The notes under the pieces were generated by a model. The model saw nothing but the letters and a program-made list of their open reading frames with translations, did not search any database and was not told the origin of the DNA. Made by a program: the position numbers and the translations under genes. 57,063 nt of DNA from Gemmiger formicilis (GTDB lineage: Bacteria; Bacillota; Clostridia; Oscillospirales; Ruminococcaceae): contig NZ_JACJJP010000020.1 in assembly GCF_016900095.1 (NCBI RefSeq), forward strand, positions 1 to 57,063. Direction: 5' to 3'. Shown here in pieces: positions 1 to 7,579 of the stretch; position 1 is the first letter of the stretch, and every line of letters begins with the position of its first letter.

Positions 1-10
1 TGGGCATAGC

Positions 11-56
11 AAAACCTCCTCGTGTAGTTCTATTATCCTACACGGGGAGGTTTTTT
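11..56. terminator. Bidirectional intrinsic terminator
   Basis: A stem AACCTCC-CGTGTAG pairs with CTACACG-GAGGTT across a short AT-rich loop. It is followed by six T on the plus strand and by TTTTG on the minus strand. It can end the minus-strand TetR gene that stops at 111 and any gene entering from the left edge. Bases 57-110 hold nothing recognisable. Confidence 0.8.
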
Positions 57-110
57 GTCTATTGTCTACTTTTTACGGACCTGTTCATCGTTCCGGCGGC
101 GGGATGCTTT

Positions 111-686
111 TTATTTTTGTTCGGATTCCGCAAGAGGCGTGCCGTCCAGCAATTCGGAAAGCAGATTTTCGTCATGCAGAGCGATCAGATACTGTGTCTG
201 TTCGGACAGATCGCCTTTCATGTCGTCCCGGATCCAGGGCATCAGAACACCCATGGCGGCACCGGACAAAAAGCGGGACAGAAATTCCAGTTCCTCGGAA
301 CGCATACCTGGACGGCATTCCAACAGGCGCTGGTGATAATACCGCTTCATGAAGTCATATATGTATTCCATGAGGCTGTTCTGGCCGGTGTAGGCCAGCG
401 CGTTTTTATAAAACACTTTGTTCTGGCGAAAATATTCTTCCAGGCCGATCAGGAGGGATTGCCAACTGCCATACTTGGTGTGTTCAAAAAGGAACGGAGT
501 GATTCCGGTTTGAAAATACCAGGTGACCAGATCATACTTGTCCGCAAAATGATAATAGAAGGTGTTTCGGCCTACGCCTGCCTTTTCCACAATGTCATTC
601 ACGGAAATCTTCTCCAGCGGCATGGCGAGCATCAGCTGCTGCAGACTTTCGGCGAGCAATAATTTGGTTCGGCTGGTTTTTGGCAT
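111..686 (-). CDS. TetR/AcrR family transcriptional regulator
   Basis: A 191-residue DNA-binding repressor. The N-terminal helix-turn-helix (about residues 10-55) carries the TetR signature around VNDIVEKAGVGRNTFYYHFA. The C-terminal domain (about 75-180) is rich in aromatic residues and resembles the TetR_C type of the DhaS-like subgroup; its ligand cannot be read from sequence. The start is set by AAGGAGG eight bases before the ATG. It is transcribed away from the radical SAM gene, and a 5+5 bp inverted repeat at 854-868 in the gap is a possible operator, so it probably controls itself and its divergent neighbour. The family call is firm; target and effector are inference. Confidence 0.93.
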   Translation of the reverse strand: MPKTSRTKLLLAESLQQLMLAMPLEKISVNDIVEKAGVGRNTFYYHFADKYDLVTWYFQTGITPFLFEHTKYGSWQSLLIGLEEYFRQNKVFYKNALAYTGQNSLMEYIYDFMKRYYHQRLLECRPGMRSEELEFLSRFLSGAAMGVLMPWIRDDMKGDLSEQTQYLIALHDENLLSELLDGTPLAESEQK

Positions 687-853
687 GGTACGGTCCTCCT
701 TCCGGAGCGGCAGACAAAGAACAGGGACAACACAAGGACAATATTTACTTATATTACACCATAATTACGAAAAAATAAAGTCAGGCACTTCTCCTTGTTT
801 TGCCCGTTTTCTGTCCCGGAGGCTGTCGCTTTTTGCACAAAACCACCGTTTTG

Positions 854-868
854 ACCATGTACAATGGT
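854..868. promoter_or_regulatory. Candidate TetR operator (ACCAT-N5-ATGGT)
   Basis: A perfect 5-bp inverted repeat with a GTACA spacer lies in the 278-bp gap between the divergent TetR and radical SAM genes. TetR repressors usually bind such short palindromes beside their own gene. No clear -35/-10 pair could be assigned for either gene. Confidence 0.35.
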
Positions 869-964
869 TTGAATTTTGCGCTAAAATAGGCGTAAAAACA
901 GGAGATATGTCGATTTTGGAACAAAAATGGAGGGACTCCTGTTTTTTAAAAAGGAGAGATGGTT

Positions 965-2359
965 ATGCCAACCAATAAGATTGTACACGCAGCACAACGC
1001 GCGGCGTTCAGTGCTGCCATCGATGCGACCATTCACGCGGTGCGGGGGAAAGGTACCGAAAAAATGGCCGAAAACGCTGTGAAACTGATCGACCTGGGGG
1101 AGCCTCTGCTGAAAGACCGCTATCCCGCCAGCGCTTTTGATGCCGCCCGCAAGCTGGTGCAGGATCCCAACGGAAAATGGATGCAGTTTGCCTATCGCGC
1201 CATCAATGAAATTGACCCCAACGTCCTGAGGATGAACGTGCTGAACCTTGTCTTTGAAGGAATGCTCAGCGGCTACAACCAGGTGTGCGAGCTGCGGGAA
1301 AAGTACGACTGCAACATGCCCTGGATTTTGTTGTTTGACCCCACCTCGGCCTGCAACCTGCACTGCAAAGGCTGCTGGGCGGCCGAGTACGGCAATCGCC
1401 TGAACCTGAGCTATGAGGATATGGACCGCATTGTGACCGAAGGGGAAGAGCTGGGAATTCATTGGTATATGATGACCGGCGGGGAACCCATGTGCCGCAA
1501 GGACGATATCCTGAAACTGGCAGAAAAACACCAGACATCGGTGTTCCACCTGTTCACCAACGGTACTCTGATCGACGACGACTTCTGCGAAGCTGTGAAG
1601 AAGGTCGGCAATATGGCTTTCTTCCTGTCTGTGGAAGGCATTGAGGATGCCACCGATGACCGCCGCGGCGAGGGCGTCTTCAAGAAGGTCATGCACGCCA
1701 TGGATCTGATGAAGAAGCACGGCTTGCTGTTCGGCACCTCCATCTGCTACACCAGCGCCAACTACAAGGCTGTCACCAGCGATGAGTTCATGGATATGCT
1801 GATCGATCACGGTGTTCGCTTCAACTGGTATTTCCATTACATGCCCATTGGTGCCGGCGCCAGCGTGGATCTGATGCTGAATCATGAACAGCGGGAATAC
1901 ATGTACCATCGTGTCCGCGAAATCCGCGGTCTGACCGGCGGCAAGCCGATTTTCTGCATCGACTTCCAGAATGACGGCGAATACGTGGACGGCTGCATTG
2001 CCGGCGGCCGCCAGTATGCCCACATCAACCCTAATGGCGATGTGGAGCCCTGTGTGTTCATTCACTACTCCGGCGCCAATATTCACGAGAAATCTCTGCT
2101 GGAATGCCTCCAGCAGCCGCTGTTCCGGGAATATCACAAGGGACAGCCCTTCAACAAGAATCATCTGCGTCCCTGCCCCATGCTGGAAAATCCGGAGTAT
2201 CTGGCCGGGATGGTGGAGCGCAGCGGTGCCCACAGCACCGATCTGGAAAAGCCCGAGTCCACTTCTGACGTGTATCGCCGCTGCAAGCCTTATGCCGACC
2301 AGTGGACGCCCACCGCAGACAAACTCTGGGCAGAAGATCATCCCGCTGTGAAATCCTGA
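965..2359 (+). CDS. Radical SAM/SPASM-type enzyme of unknown substrate
   Basis: A 464-residue radical S-adenosylmethionine enzyme. The cluster motif CxxxCxxC is at C130, C134 and C137 (CNLHCKGCW), followed by a GGEP motif for SAM binding. The C-terminal part contains spaced cysteines (EPCVFIH, RPCPMLENP, RRCKPY) that would hold auxiliary iron-sulfur clusters, as in SPASM proteins. About 110 residues precede the radical SAM core and look helical. I prefer the second ATG (965) because AAGGAG at 951-956 lies eight bases before it and only two before the ATG at 959. It recalls a family common in anaerobic Firmicutes with no assigned reaction. It stands alone, ends at a terminator, and is divergent from a TetR gene that may regulate it. 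Confidence 0.88.
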   Translation: MPTNKIVHAAQRAAFSAAIDATIHAVRGKGTEKMAENAVKLIDLGEPLLKDRYPASAFDAARKLVQDPNGKWMQFAYRAINEIDPNVLRMNVLNLVFEGMLSGYNQVCELREKYDCNMPWILLFDPTSACNLHCKGCWAAEYGNRLNLSYEDMDRIVTEGEELGIHWYMMTGGEPMCRKDDILKLAEKHQTSVFHLFTNGTLIDDDFCEAVKKVGNMAFFLSVEGIEDATDDRRGEGVFKKVMHAMDLMKKHGLLFGTSICYTSANYKAVTSDEFMDMLIDHGVRFNWYFHYMPIGAGASVDLMLNHEQREYMYHRVREIRGLTGGKPIFCIDFQNDGEYVDGCIAGGRQYAHINPNGDVEPCVFIHYSGANIHEKSLLECLQQPLFREYHKGQPFNKNHLRPCPMLENPEYLAGMVERSGAHSTDLEKPESTSDVYRRCKPYADQWTPTADKLWAEDHPAVKS

Positions 2360-2395
2360 TTACCTGCCATTGACAATCCCCTGATTCGCATACAC

Positions 2396-2440
2396 AAAGC
2401 GCCCTGCCGCGGCTCACCCAGAGCCCGGCAGGGCGCTTTG
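2396..2440 (+). terminator. Intrinsic terminator after the radical SAM gene
   Basis: A 14-bp GC-rich stem, AAAGCGCCCTGCCG with CGGCAGGGCGCTTT, is followed by a short T/A stretch. Confidence 0.85.
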
Positions 2441-2458
2441 TATTGCTGCGCGTTTTGC

Positions 2459-2487
2459 GCATTTTCTCACGCCGACAGGCATACACT
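2459..2487 (+). promoter_or_regulatory. Sigma-E-like promoter before spoIIGA
   Basis: GCATTTT (2459-2465), a 14-bp spacer and CATACACT (2480-2487) resemble the sigma-E consensus, whose -10 element is CATACANT. No good sigma-A pair was seen in the same gap. If real, sigma-E would amplify its own operon. The -35 half is weak. Confidence 0.4.
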
Positions 2488-2519
2488 GGGTATATCAACG
2501 CGAGGGGAAGGACGGTGCC

Positions 2520-3389
2520 GTGGTGAAAACAGTCATATACCTGGATATCCTTCTTTTGACAAACTTTCTCACGGCGTATGCGTTGCTGTCCGCAGCCGGA
2601 CTTCTGGCGGGGCGTCAGGCGAGCTTTCCGCGTATGGTGGCAGCGTCGGTGCTGGCGGCGCTGTCAGCGCTGATCCTGTTTGCGCCGGAGCTGCCTTACG
2701 CGGCTCAGCTGGCCTATAAGCTGGGGACCGCAGCCATGATTGTGTGGTCGGCTTTTGGGCTTCGCCCGGTGCGGGCATACCTGACGGCGGTGTGCTGGTA
2801 TACGGCGCTGAATCTGCTTTTGGCCGGGCTGTGCGTTCTGGCCATCCTGCAGACGGGAACAGACCTTTTGCAAACCGGAAACCTGGTGGTCTACCTGCGT
2901 ATTTCTCCGGTACTTCTTCTTTTTCTGGCCGGACTGTGCAGCTTGACGGTATGGATTATTCTTCATTTCCTTGCTGCACCCCGGGGACAGGAGAAAACAG
3001 CGGGAATCGAACTGGAACTGTGCGGCGCCACAGTGCGCCTGCGGGCAGCTCTGGATACCGGTTGCCATCTCAAGGACCCGGTGACCTGCCTGCCTGTGCT
3101 GCTGGTCAGCTATCCGGATGCCCGTTCCCGTCTGCCGCAAGCGGTCTGCCGGTTTCTGGACGGATGGTTTTCCGGCAAGGATCCGGACACCGGGATGGAA
3201 GGGCTGACGCTCCGGCTGATTCCCTGCGCCACGGCGGCAGGGCCCAGCGTGCTGCCCGGGTTTTCGGTACGTCAGATCGGACTGATCACCTCAAACGGCG
3301 TGCTGGCGCTGGGGCGTACGGCTGTGGCTTTTACACAGCAGCCCTTTTTGGGCGGGTATGAAGCGTTGTATGGCAGTGACTTTCTATGA
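2520..3389 (+). CDS. spoIIGA: SpoIIGA, pro-sigma-E processing protease
   Basis: A 289-residue membrane aspartic protease that removes the N-terminal pro-sequence of sigma-E in the mother cell after a signal from the forespore. The N-terminal half (about residues 3-155) forms roughly five hydrophobic segments. The soluble half carries the catalytic DTG motif at D179 (LDTGCHLKDPVT), as in peptidase family U4. Translation probably starts at GTG 2520, after a GAGGGGAAGG site; a second GTG follows at 2523. It overlaps the extended reading frame of sigE and lies 17 bp before the preferred sigE start, the classic spoIIG pair. The length is close to the Bacillus protein. Confidence 0.95.
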   Translation: MVKTVIYLDILLLTNFLTAYALLSAAGLLAGRQASFPRMVAASVLAALSALILFAPELPYAAQLAYKLGTAAMIVWSAFGLRPVRAYLTAVCWYTALNLLLAGLCVLAILQTGTDLLQTGNLVVYLRISPVLLLFLAGLCSLTVWIILHFLAAPRGQEKTAGIELELCGATVRLRAALDTGCHLKDPVTCLPVLLVSYPDARSRLPQAVCRFLDGWFSGKDPDTGMEGLTLRLIPCATAAGPSVLPGFSVRQIGLITSNGVLALGRTAVAFTQQPFLGGYEALYGSDFL

Positions 3390-3406
3390 TGAGGGGGAGG
3401 GTGCAT

Positions 3407-4120
3407 ATGAAACCGTTTCGGATGGTGGGACAGGCGTTGAGCCAGCTTTTTCTGCGATTGGGAATGCCCCAGGAGCTGTATTATATCAACGGGCCGGACA
3501 CCTTACCTGCTCCGCTGGATCCACAGGCCGAAAAGCAGGTGTTTGCCGACCTGGCGGCGGGAAAGCCGGGCGCCCGGGACACCCTGATCACACATAATCT
3601 TCGCCTTGTGGTGTACATTGCCAAAAAGTTTGAAAGTCCTGCCGCCGGGGTGGAAGACATGATCTCCATCGGGACCATAGGGCTGATCAAAGCGGTCAAT
3701 ACCTTTGAGCCGGGCAAGAACATCAAGCTGGCCACCTATGCCAGCCGATGCATTGAAAACGAGATCCTGATGTATCTGCGCAAAAGTTCCAACCGTCGCC
3801 AGGATGCCAGCATCGACGAGCCGTTGAACACAGACTCCGACGGGAATGAACTGCTGCTCATGGATGTGTTGACCAGTGACGATGGGGAAGTGGGGGAAGA
3901 GCTGGAGCGCACCGCCGAACGGGTGGCCTTGCGCCAGGCGGTGGAACGATTGTCCGAGCGGGAGCGCATCATTATGGAAATGCGGTTTGGCCTGAACGGA
4001 CAAAGTGAACACACCCAGAAGGAGGTGGCGGACAGCATCGGGATATCCCAGAGCTACATCTCCCGCCTGGAAAAGCGGATCATCAAACGGCTGCGGCGGG
4101 AAATCGAAACGGTGGTGTGA
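3407..4120 (+). CDS. sigE: RNA polymerase sporulation sigma factor sigma-E (pro-form)
   Basis: The mother-cell sigma factor of early sporulation, 237 residues. It opens with a basic, amphipathic pro-sequence ending near YYINGPD, the region SpoIIGA cleaves in Bacillus. Region 2 (DMISIGTIGLIKAVNTF, then KLATYASRCIENEI) contacts core and the -10 element; the region 4 helix-turn-helix (TQKEVADSIGISQSYISRLEK) reads the -35. I chose ATG 3407 because AGGGGGAGG ends six bases upstream; the longer frame from 3386 would put this site inside the gene. It shares an operon with spoIIGA. In Bacillus, sigG follows directly; here an opposite-strand gene lies between. Confidence 0.97.
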   Translation: MKPFRMVGQALSQLFLRLGMPQELYYINGPDTLPAPLDPQAEKQVFADLAAGKPGARDTLITHNLRLVVYIAKKFESPAAGVEDMISIGTIGLIKAVNTFEPGKNIKLATYASRCIENEILMYLRKSSNRRQDASIDEPLNTDSDGNELLLMDVLTSDDGEVGEELERTAERVALRQAVERLSERERIIMEMRFGLNGQSEHTQKEVADSIGISQSYISRLEKRIIKRLRREIETVV

Positions 4121-4129
4121 GCGGGCAGC

Positions 4130-4654
4130 TCAGAACGAAGCCGCCGAACTTTGCCGCACAAAATCCGTGGCCACACCTCCCAGCAGGTTCATCTCTGGGG
4201 TCTCGGCAAACAGGGCAAAGTCGAAGCCGTCCCTGGTCCATTGCAGCATGCCGTTGCGCCCCGGGGACTGACTTTGGATCACGGTGATGTCGTCAATGAG
4301 ATAAGACTGAACGCTCTCATATTCCTGGTCGGTGAATTCATCCGGGATATCCATCGTACCGGTGGGGGCAGCACGCAGACGAGCAAAATTGTCCGGGGTG
4401 ATCACGTATTCAATCTCAGCGGTTCCGTGGTTGATCAGCCACATGCGGTGGGGGACCAGAATTTCACTGTCGGGGTGTGATGTGATGGCAAAGCCGGCTG
4501 TGCGGGCATAATTGGGCGCAGTGTATTCTTGCTGTACGTTTCCGGTATCGGCTGTGTCGGTGGCGGGGTGCAGGGTCACAAACAGGGCGGCTGCCGTAGC
4601 CACAAACAGGGCGGAAGCCAGCAGGAAAAGATAAAACCATACGAATTCGGGCAT
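4130..4654 (-). CDS. Membrane-anchored protein, possibly DUF4367-like
   Basis: A 174-residue protein with one hydrophobic segment at about residues 5-27 (uncleaved signal or anchor) and a soluble remainder that would face outside. The C-terminal 60 residues, with MLQWTRDGFDFALFAE and then LLGGVATDFV, recall the DUF4367/anti-sigma-associated fold, but the match is by eye only. The start at 4654 has AAGGAGGT eight bases upstream. The gene sits head-to-head with sigG and tail-to-tail with sigE, only nine bases from the sigE stop, so it interrupts the usual sigE-sigG arrangement. Whether it serves sporulation is not shown by the sequence. No enzyme motif is visible. Confidence 0.75.
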   Translation of the reverse strand: MPEFVWFYLFLLASALFVATAAALFVTLHPATDTADTGNVQQEYTAPNYARTAGFAITSHPDSEILVPHRMWLINHGTAEIEYVITPDNFARLRAAPTGTMDIPDEFTDQEYESVQSYLIDDITVIQSQSPGRNGMLQWTRDGFDFALFAETPEMNLLGGVATDFVRQSSAASF

Positions 4655-4754
4655 ACCGATCGACCTCCTTTGCGTCAGAGTATGCAGCTGGTCCCGGTTT
4701 TGTGCAGAATTTACCAGTCCGGTCCCTGTCTGCGTACAGTTGACTTTGCCCATA

Positions 4755-4774
4755 CTGTCTGTACAAACAGACAG
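4755..4774 (+). promoter_or_regulatory. Hairpin in the sigG leader next to the ribosome binding site
   Basis: CTGTCTGT and ACAGACAG form a perfect 8-bp stem around an ACAA loop. The 3' arm ends directly against GGGAGG (4775-4780), the ribosome binding site of sigG. It is not followed by T residues, so it is not a terminator. It could hinder ribosome loading or serve as a protein site at the DNA level. Confidence 0.6.
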
Positions 4775-4790
4775 GGGAGGATTGGCTGAA

Positions 4791-5570
4791 ATGTACGCAG
4801 GAAAAGTAGAAATCTGCGGGGTAAACACCGCACAGCTGCCGGTTTTGACCGAACGGCAGAAAACGGAACTTCTTTTGGCGGCCCGCAGCGGCAACGCCGC
4901 AGCAAGGCAGCAGATGATCCAGGGAAACCTGCGTCTGGTACTCAGCGTGGTACAGAAATTTGCCGGACGGGGAGAGAATCTGGATGATCTGTTCCAGGTG
5001 GGGTGCATCGGGCTGATCAAGGCCATCGATAATTTTGATCCCACCCTGAAAGTCCGCTTTTCCACCTATGGGGTGCCCATGATTGTGGGAGAGATCCGCC
5101 GCTTTTTGCGGGACAATACACCGGTGCGGGTCAGTCGTTCCATCCGGGACCTGGCGTACCATTCCATGCGCGCCCGGGAAGAATTGCAGAAGCAGACCGG
5201 GCGGGAACCCCGCGTTTCCGAAATCGCCAGCAAAGTGGGGGCCGCGCCGGAAAATGTGGCCATGGCCCTGGAATCGGTGGTGGAACCGGCCAGCCTGTCC
5301 GAGCCGGCTTACAGCGACGGGGAGGATTCCGTATGCCTGATGGATCGGGTCCCCGAAGCCGGCGGAGAGGACAGCTGGATCAGCGGCATCATGTTCAAGG
5401 ATACCGTCCGGGCCTTGTCCGAACGGGAACGGCGCATTATTTCCCTGCGGTATCTGGCCGGCAAAACCCAGGTACAGGTGGCGCGGGAAATCGGCATCAG
5501 CCAGGCGCAGGTCAGCCGGCTGGAGAAAAACGCCCTGTGCCGGATCCGGGAACAGATTTCCTGCGGCTGA
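4791..5570 (+). CDS. sigG: RNA polymerase sporulation sigma factor sigma-G
   Basis: The late forespore sigma factor, 259 residues, driving germination, SASP and spore-protection genes. It begins with the family signature KVEICGVNTAQLPVLT, near-identical to the Bacillus N-terminus, then region 2 (DDLFQVGCIGLIKAIDNFDP, VRFSTYGVPMIVGEIRRFLRDN), region 3 and a region 4 helix-turn-helix (TQVQVAREIGISQAQVSRLEK). ATG 4791 is preferred; the frame stays open upstream to 4740 but those residues are not family-like. AGGGGAGG lies about ten bases before the start and abuts a perfect hairpin. The gene has its own terminator, so it is a single transcription unit. Confidence 0.97.
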   Translation: MYAGKVEICGVNTAQLPVLTERQKTELLLAARSGNAAARQQMIQGNLRLVLSVVQKFAGRGENLDDLFQVGCIGLIKAIDNFDPTLKVRFSTYGVPMIVGEIRRFLRDNTPVRVSRSIRDLAYHSMRAREELQKQTGREPRVSEIASKVGAAPENVAMALESVVEPASLSEPAYSDGEDSVCLMDRVPEAGGEDSWISGIMFKDTVRALSERERRIISLRYLAGKTQVQVAREIGISQAQVSRLEKNALCRIREQISCG

Positions 5571-5582
5571 CAACAAAAAAAG

Positions 5583-5612
5583 GTCCCACGGCAAACGTCC
5601 GTGGGACTCTTT
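5583..5612. terminator. Terminator between convergent sigG and HAD genes
   Basis: GTCCCACGG pairs with CCGTGGGAC around a seven-base loop, followed by TCTTTTT. AAAAAA on the other side lets it work for the minus strand too. The T tract touches the stop codon of the convergent HAD gene at 5613. Confidence 0.88.
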
Positions 5613-6311
5613 TTATTGTTGCTGTTGCTGCTGTGCGGCACGCTGGGACTCTTCCTGCTCCCGCTTTTTGGCCCGAATCAGATCCCGGATGTTGCGGGAA
5701 TCCGGCAGTTCCACCTTGCACAGACGCAAGGCGCGCTCAAAAGATTTGTGGTTTTTGTACAGGATACCGGTGATTCCCAGGTTGTAGGCTGCCTGGGCAT
5801 TTTGCTTGTTGTCGTCGATGAAGATGGACTCATCGTAAGCCAGATGGTATTTCTGCATCAGCAGGGTATAAATCTGGGGATCCGGCTTGCAGACATGCAC
5901 ATCACAGGAGACGATTCCGCCATCGAAAAGCGGGAAAAAGTCCCGACGGCTGATTTCCTCGAAGGTATCCGACGCAATATTGGACAGATAATACAGGCGG
6001 TACCCGGCCAGCTTCAACTTGCACATGGTTTTTAAGGTGCGCTGGTTGGTCTGCAGAATGGACTCCCATTCGTCAATGACTGTCTGCACTTCAAAAGTGC
6101 GCCCGCACCTGGCTGCATTTTCCAGCATGATCCGGTTGGCGGTGCCGCGGGAGATCACACCCCGGTCCAGGTCTTCCCATTCTTTGCTGCCGAAGGTGAG
6201 CGTGTATACAATATCTTCGGCCTTTTTATTCATAAAACGGTCCATCAAAAAATCCTTCGGGGTAAAGTTCACAACGACCCCGCCAAGATCGAAGATGATG
6301 TTTTTGTACAT
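5613..6311 (-). CDS. HAD-superfamily hydrolase (YihX-like)
   Basis: A 232-residue haloacid dehalogenase-type phosphatase. Motif I is DLGGVVVNF with nucleophile D8 but glycine in place of the second Asp, as in the YihX/epoxide-hydrolase N-terminal subgroup. Motif II is LSNI, motif III the lysine of CKPDPQIY, motif IV FIDDNKQNAQAA. YihX dephosphorylates glucose-1-phosphate; the substrate here is unknown. The protein ends in a basic-acidic tail closing with six glutamines. The start at 6311 follows GGAGG by nine bases; the upstream residues of the open frame are discarded. TTGTTT-N17-TATAAT at 6344-6372 is a good promoter. Confidence 0.88.
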   Translation of the reverse strand: MYKNIIFDLGGVVVNFTPKDFLMDRFMNKKAEDIVYTLTFGSKEWEDLDRGVISRGTANRIMLENAARCGRTFEVQTVIDEWESILQTNQRTLKTMCKLKLAGYRLYYLSNIASDTFEEISRRDFFPLFDGGIVSCDVHVCKPDPQIYTLLMQKYHLAYDESIFIDDNKQNAQAAYNLGITGILYKNHKSFERALRLCKVELPDSRNIRDLIRAKKREQEESQRAAQQQQQQ

Positions 6312-6343
6312 AGATGTTGTCCTCCGCATGGAATGTTGCTCCT

Positions 6344-6372
6344 ATTATACACGGAAATGGCAAAAGAAACAA
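6344..6372 (-). promoter_or_regulatory. Sigma-A promoter for the HAD hydrolase gene
   Basis: On the minus strand TTGTTT (6372-6367), a 17-bp spacer and TATAAT (6349-6344) lie 33 bp before the HAD start codon. Confidence 0.65.
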
Positions 6373-6417
6373 ACCCCAATCCGGTGCATATAGTAAATTC
6401 TGAGAGGAGGAGACGAG

Positions 6418-6693
6418 ATGACTGTCTATGAGTTGAGCCAAAAAGATGTGATTCAGATTCAGTCGGGCGAAAACCTGGGCCGGGTAGACGATGTGGTGTT
6501 TGAGCAGGAAACAGCCAGAATCAGCCATCTGGTACTGCGGGGCAGGCCACACTGGCTGGGGTTGTTCGGTCGGGACGAAGACCTGGAAATTGCCTGGAAA
6601 GACGTGCAGAGCATCGGTGCCGATGTAATCATGGTGGATGTACAACCGGCGCCCGGACGAACCCAGCACCCCCGCCGCCGGTGCTTCGGCTGA
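6418..6693 (+). CDS. ylmC: YlmC/YmxH family PRC-barrel protein
   Basis: A 91-residue protein that is almost entirely a PRC-barrel domain (residues 3-78). It opens with the family phrase LSQKDVIQIQSGENLGRVDDV and carries ISHLVL-GRP-LGLFG in the middle. YlmC/YmxH proteins are widespread in spore formers and are linked to sporulation, with no biochemical role known to me. The last 15 residues (PAPGRTQHPRRRC) are a basic extension. AGGAGGAG precedes the ATG. It is a single gene a few bases from the convergent DUF421 gene; no terminator was found in the six-base gap. Confidence 0.88.
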   Translation: MTVYELSQKDVIQIQSGENLGRVDDVVFEQETARISHLVLRGRPHWLGLFGRDEDLEIAWKDVQSIGADVIMVDVQPAPGRTQHPRRRCFG

Positions 6694-6699
6694 GAGGCT

Positions 6700-7386
6700 T
6701 TACCCGATTTTGCAGGCATAAAAATTACCGTTTTCATCACAGGCGGCATAAAATGCCTCCCCGATCTGGCCGATTCCCTCTGCGTGCAGCTTTTGCTGCA
6801 GCCAGGCTTTGTCGCGGCCGCATTCCGTCAGGTTCCCCTCCATGATTTTTCCGTCCAGAATCAGGTCATACCAGAGGGAAGCGGGCGCAGGGGAGACTCC
6901 CACATCTGTGGCGGCTGCGGGCTTGTACTCACTGCGCGGCAAAAAGCTGATCTGACCGTTGGTTTCCAGAATGGCGCTGTCCAGCTCATTCAGGTCGTGA
7001 TACCCGGAAACCCGGGCCTGTGCGAGAAACTCGTTCAGGTCAATGCCGGCTTTGCCCAACTGTTCTTTTCGGATGGAACCATGCTTCATCAGTACAATGG
7101 AATGCCCGTCAATGAGCACACGCAGCCATATACTTTTGCAAGCGCCATAGTGAACCAGCCAGGTGACAAGTCCGTATACAATCAAGGCGGTAAAGGGACG
7201 ATACCAGCTTTCCAGGTTGGTGGCCATTTCAGCAGCGATGGATCCCACCGTGATGCTGTTGGCATAATCGAAGATGCTCATCTGGGAAATCTGGCGTTTG
7301 CCCCCCAAACGGGTGGTGATAAACATGACCACCAGAGATACAAAACTGAAAAGGACGACCTGAAGAATCTCCATCGTGATTTCCAT
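6700..7386 (-). CDS. DUF421 (YetF-type) membrane protein
   Basis: A 228-residue protein. Three hydrophobic segments occupy about residues 5-90, with the family phrase TRLGGKRQISQMSIFDYANSI; a soluble DUF421 domain (about 95-165) contains the LIDGHSIVLMKHGSI and ARVSGYHDLNEL stretches. YetF-family proteins of Bacillus are inner-spore-membrane or germination-related proteins in some cases; no reaction is known. The start at 7386 has AGGAAGGA about ten bases upstream; a second ATG four codons later is possible. It is divergent from dagK across about 190 bp that hold two promoter-like elements and a short palindrome. Confidence 0.88.
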   Translation of the reverse strand: MEITMEILQVVLFSFVSLVVMFITTRLGGKRQISQMSIFDYANSITVGSIAAEMATNLESWYRPFTALIVYGLVTWLVHYGACKSIWLRVLIDGHSIVLMKHGSIRKEQLGKAGIDLNEFLAQARVSGYHDLNELDSAILETNGQISFLPRSEYKPAAATDVGVSPAPASLWYDLILDGKIMEGNLTECGRDKAWLQQKLHAEGIGQIGEAFYAACDENGNFYACKIG

Positions 7387-7508
7387 ACGCACAAAATCCT
7401 TCCTGCAGCGTTTTAAGCCGATGCGCAAAGTCATTGTCACAGGCATTTCGAAGACTTTATTTCAATATTTTGTACGTTTTGTAACATATTATACCAGTCC
7501 CTTGCTAT

Positions 7509-7540
7509 TTGACGAAAAAGTCGCTACAATATACATTGTA
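7509..7540 (+). promoter_or_regulatory. Promoter of dagK-lon run with a palindrome over the -10
   Basis: TTGACG (7509-7514), a 17-bp spacer and TACATT (7532-7537). The perfect inverted repeat TACAAT-ATAC-ATTGTA (7525-7540) covers the -10 and could be an operator. A TATAAT on the minus strand at 7493-7488, with a weak -35, would serve the divergent DUF421 gene. Confidence 0.5.
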
Positions 7541-7579
7541 TTTTTGTACACCGGCGAAAAAACACAGGAACGGAAGGTT

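Noticed and set aside
881-2341. A 486-codon frame opposite the radical SAM gene
   Set aside because: The plus-strand gene has a ribosome binding site and the CxxxCxxC motif; the minus frame has neither a motif nor a start site.
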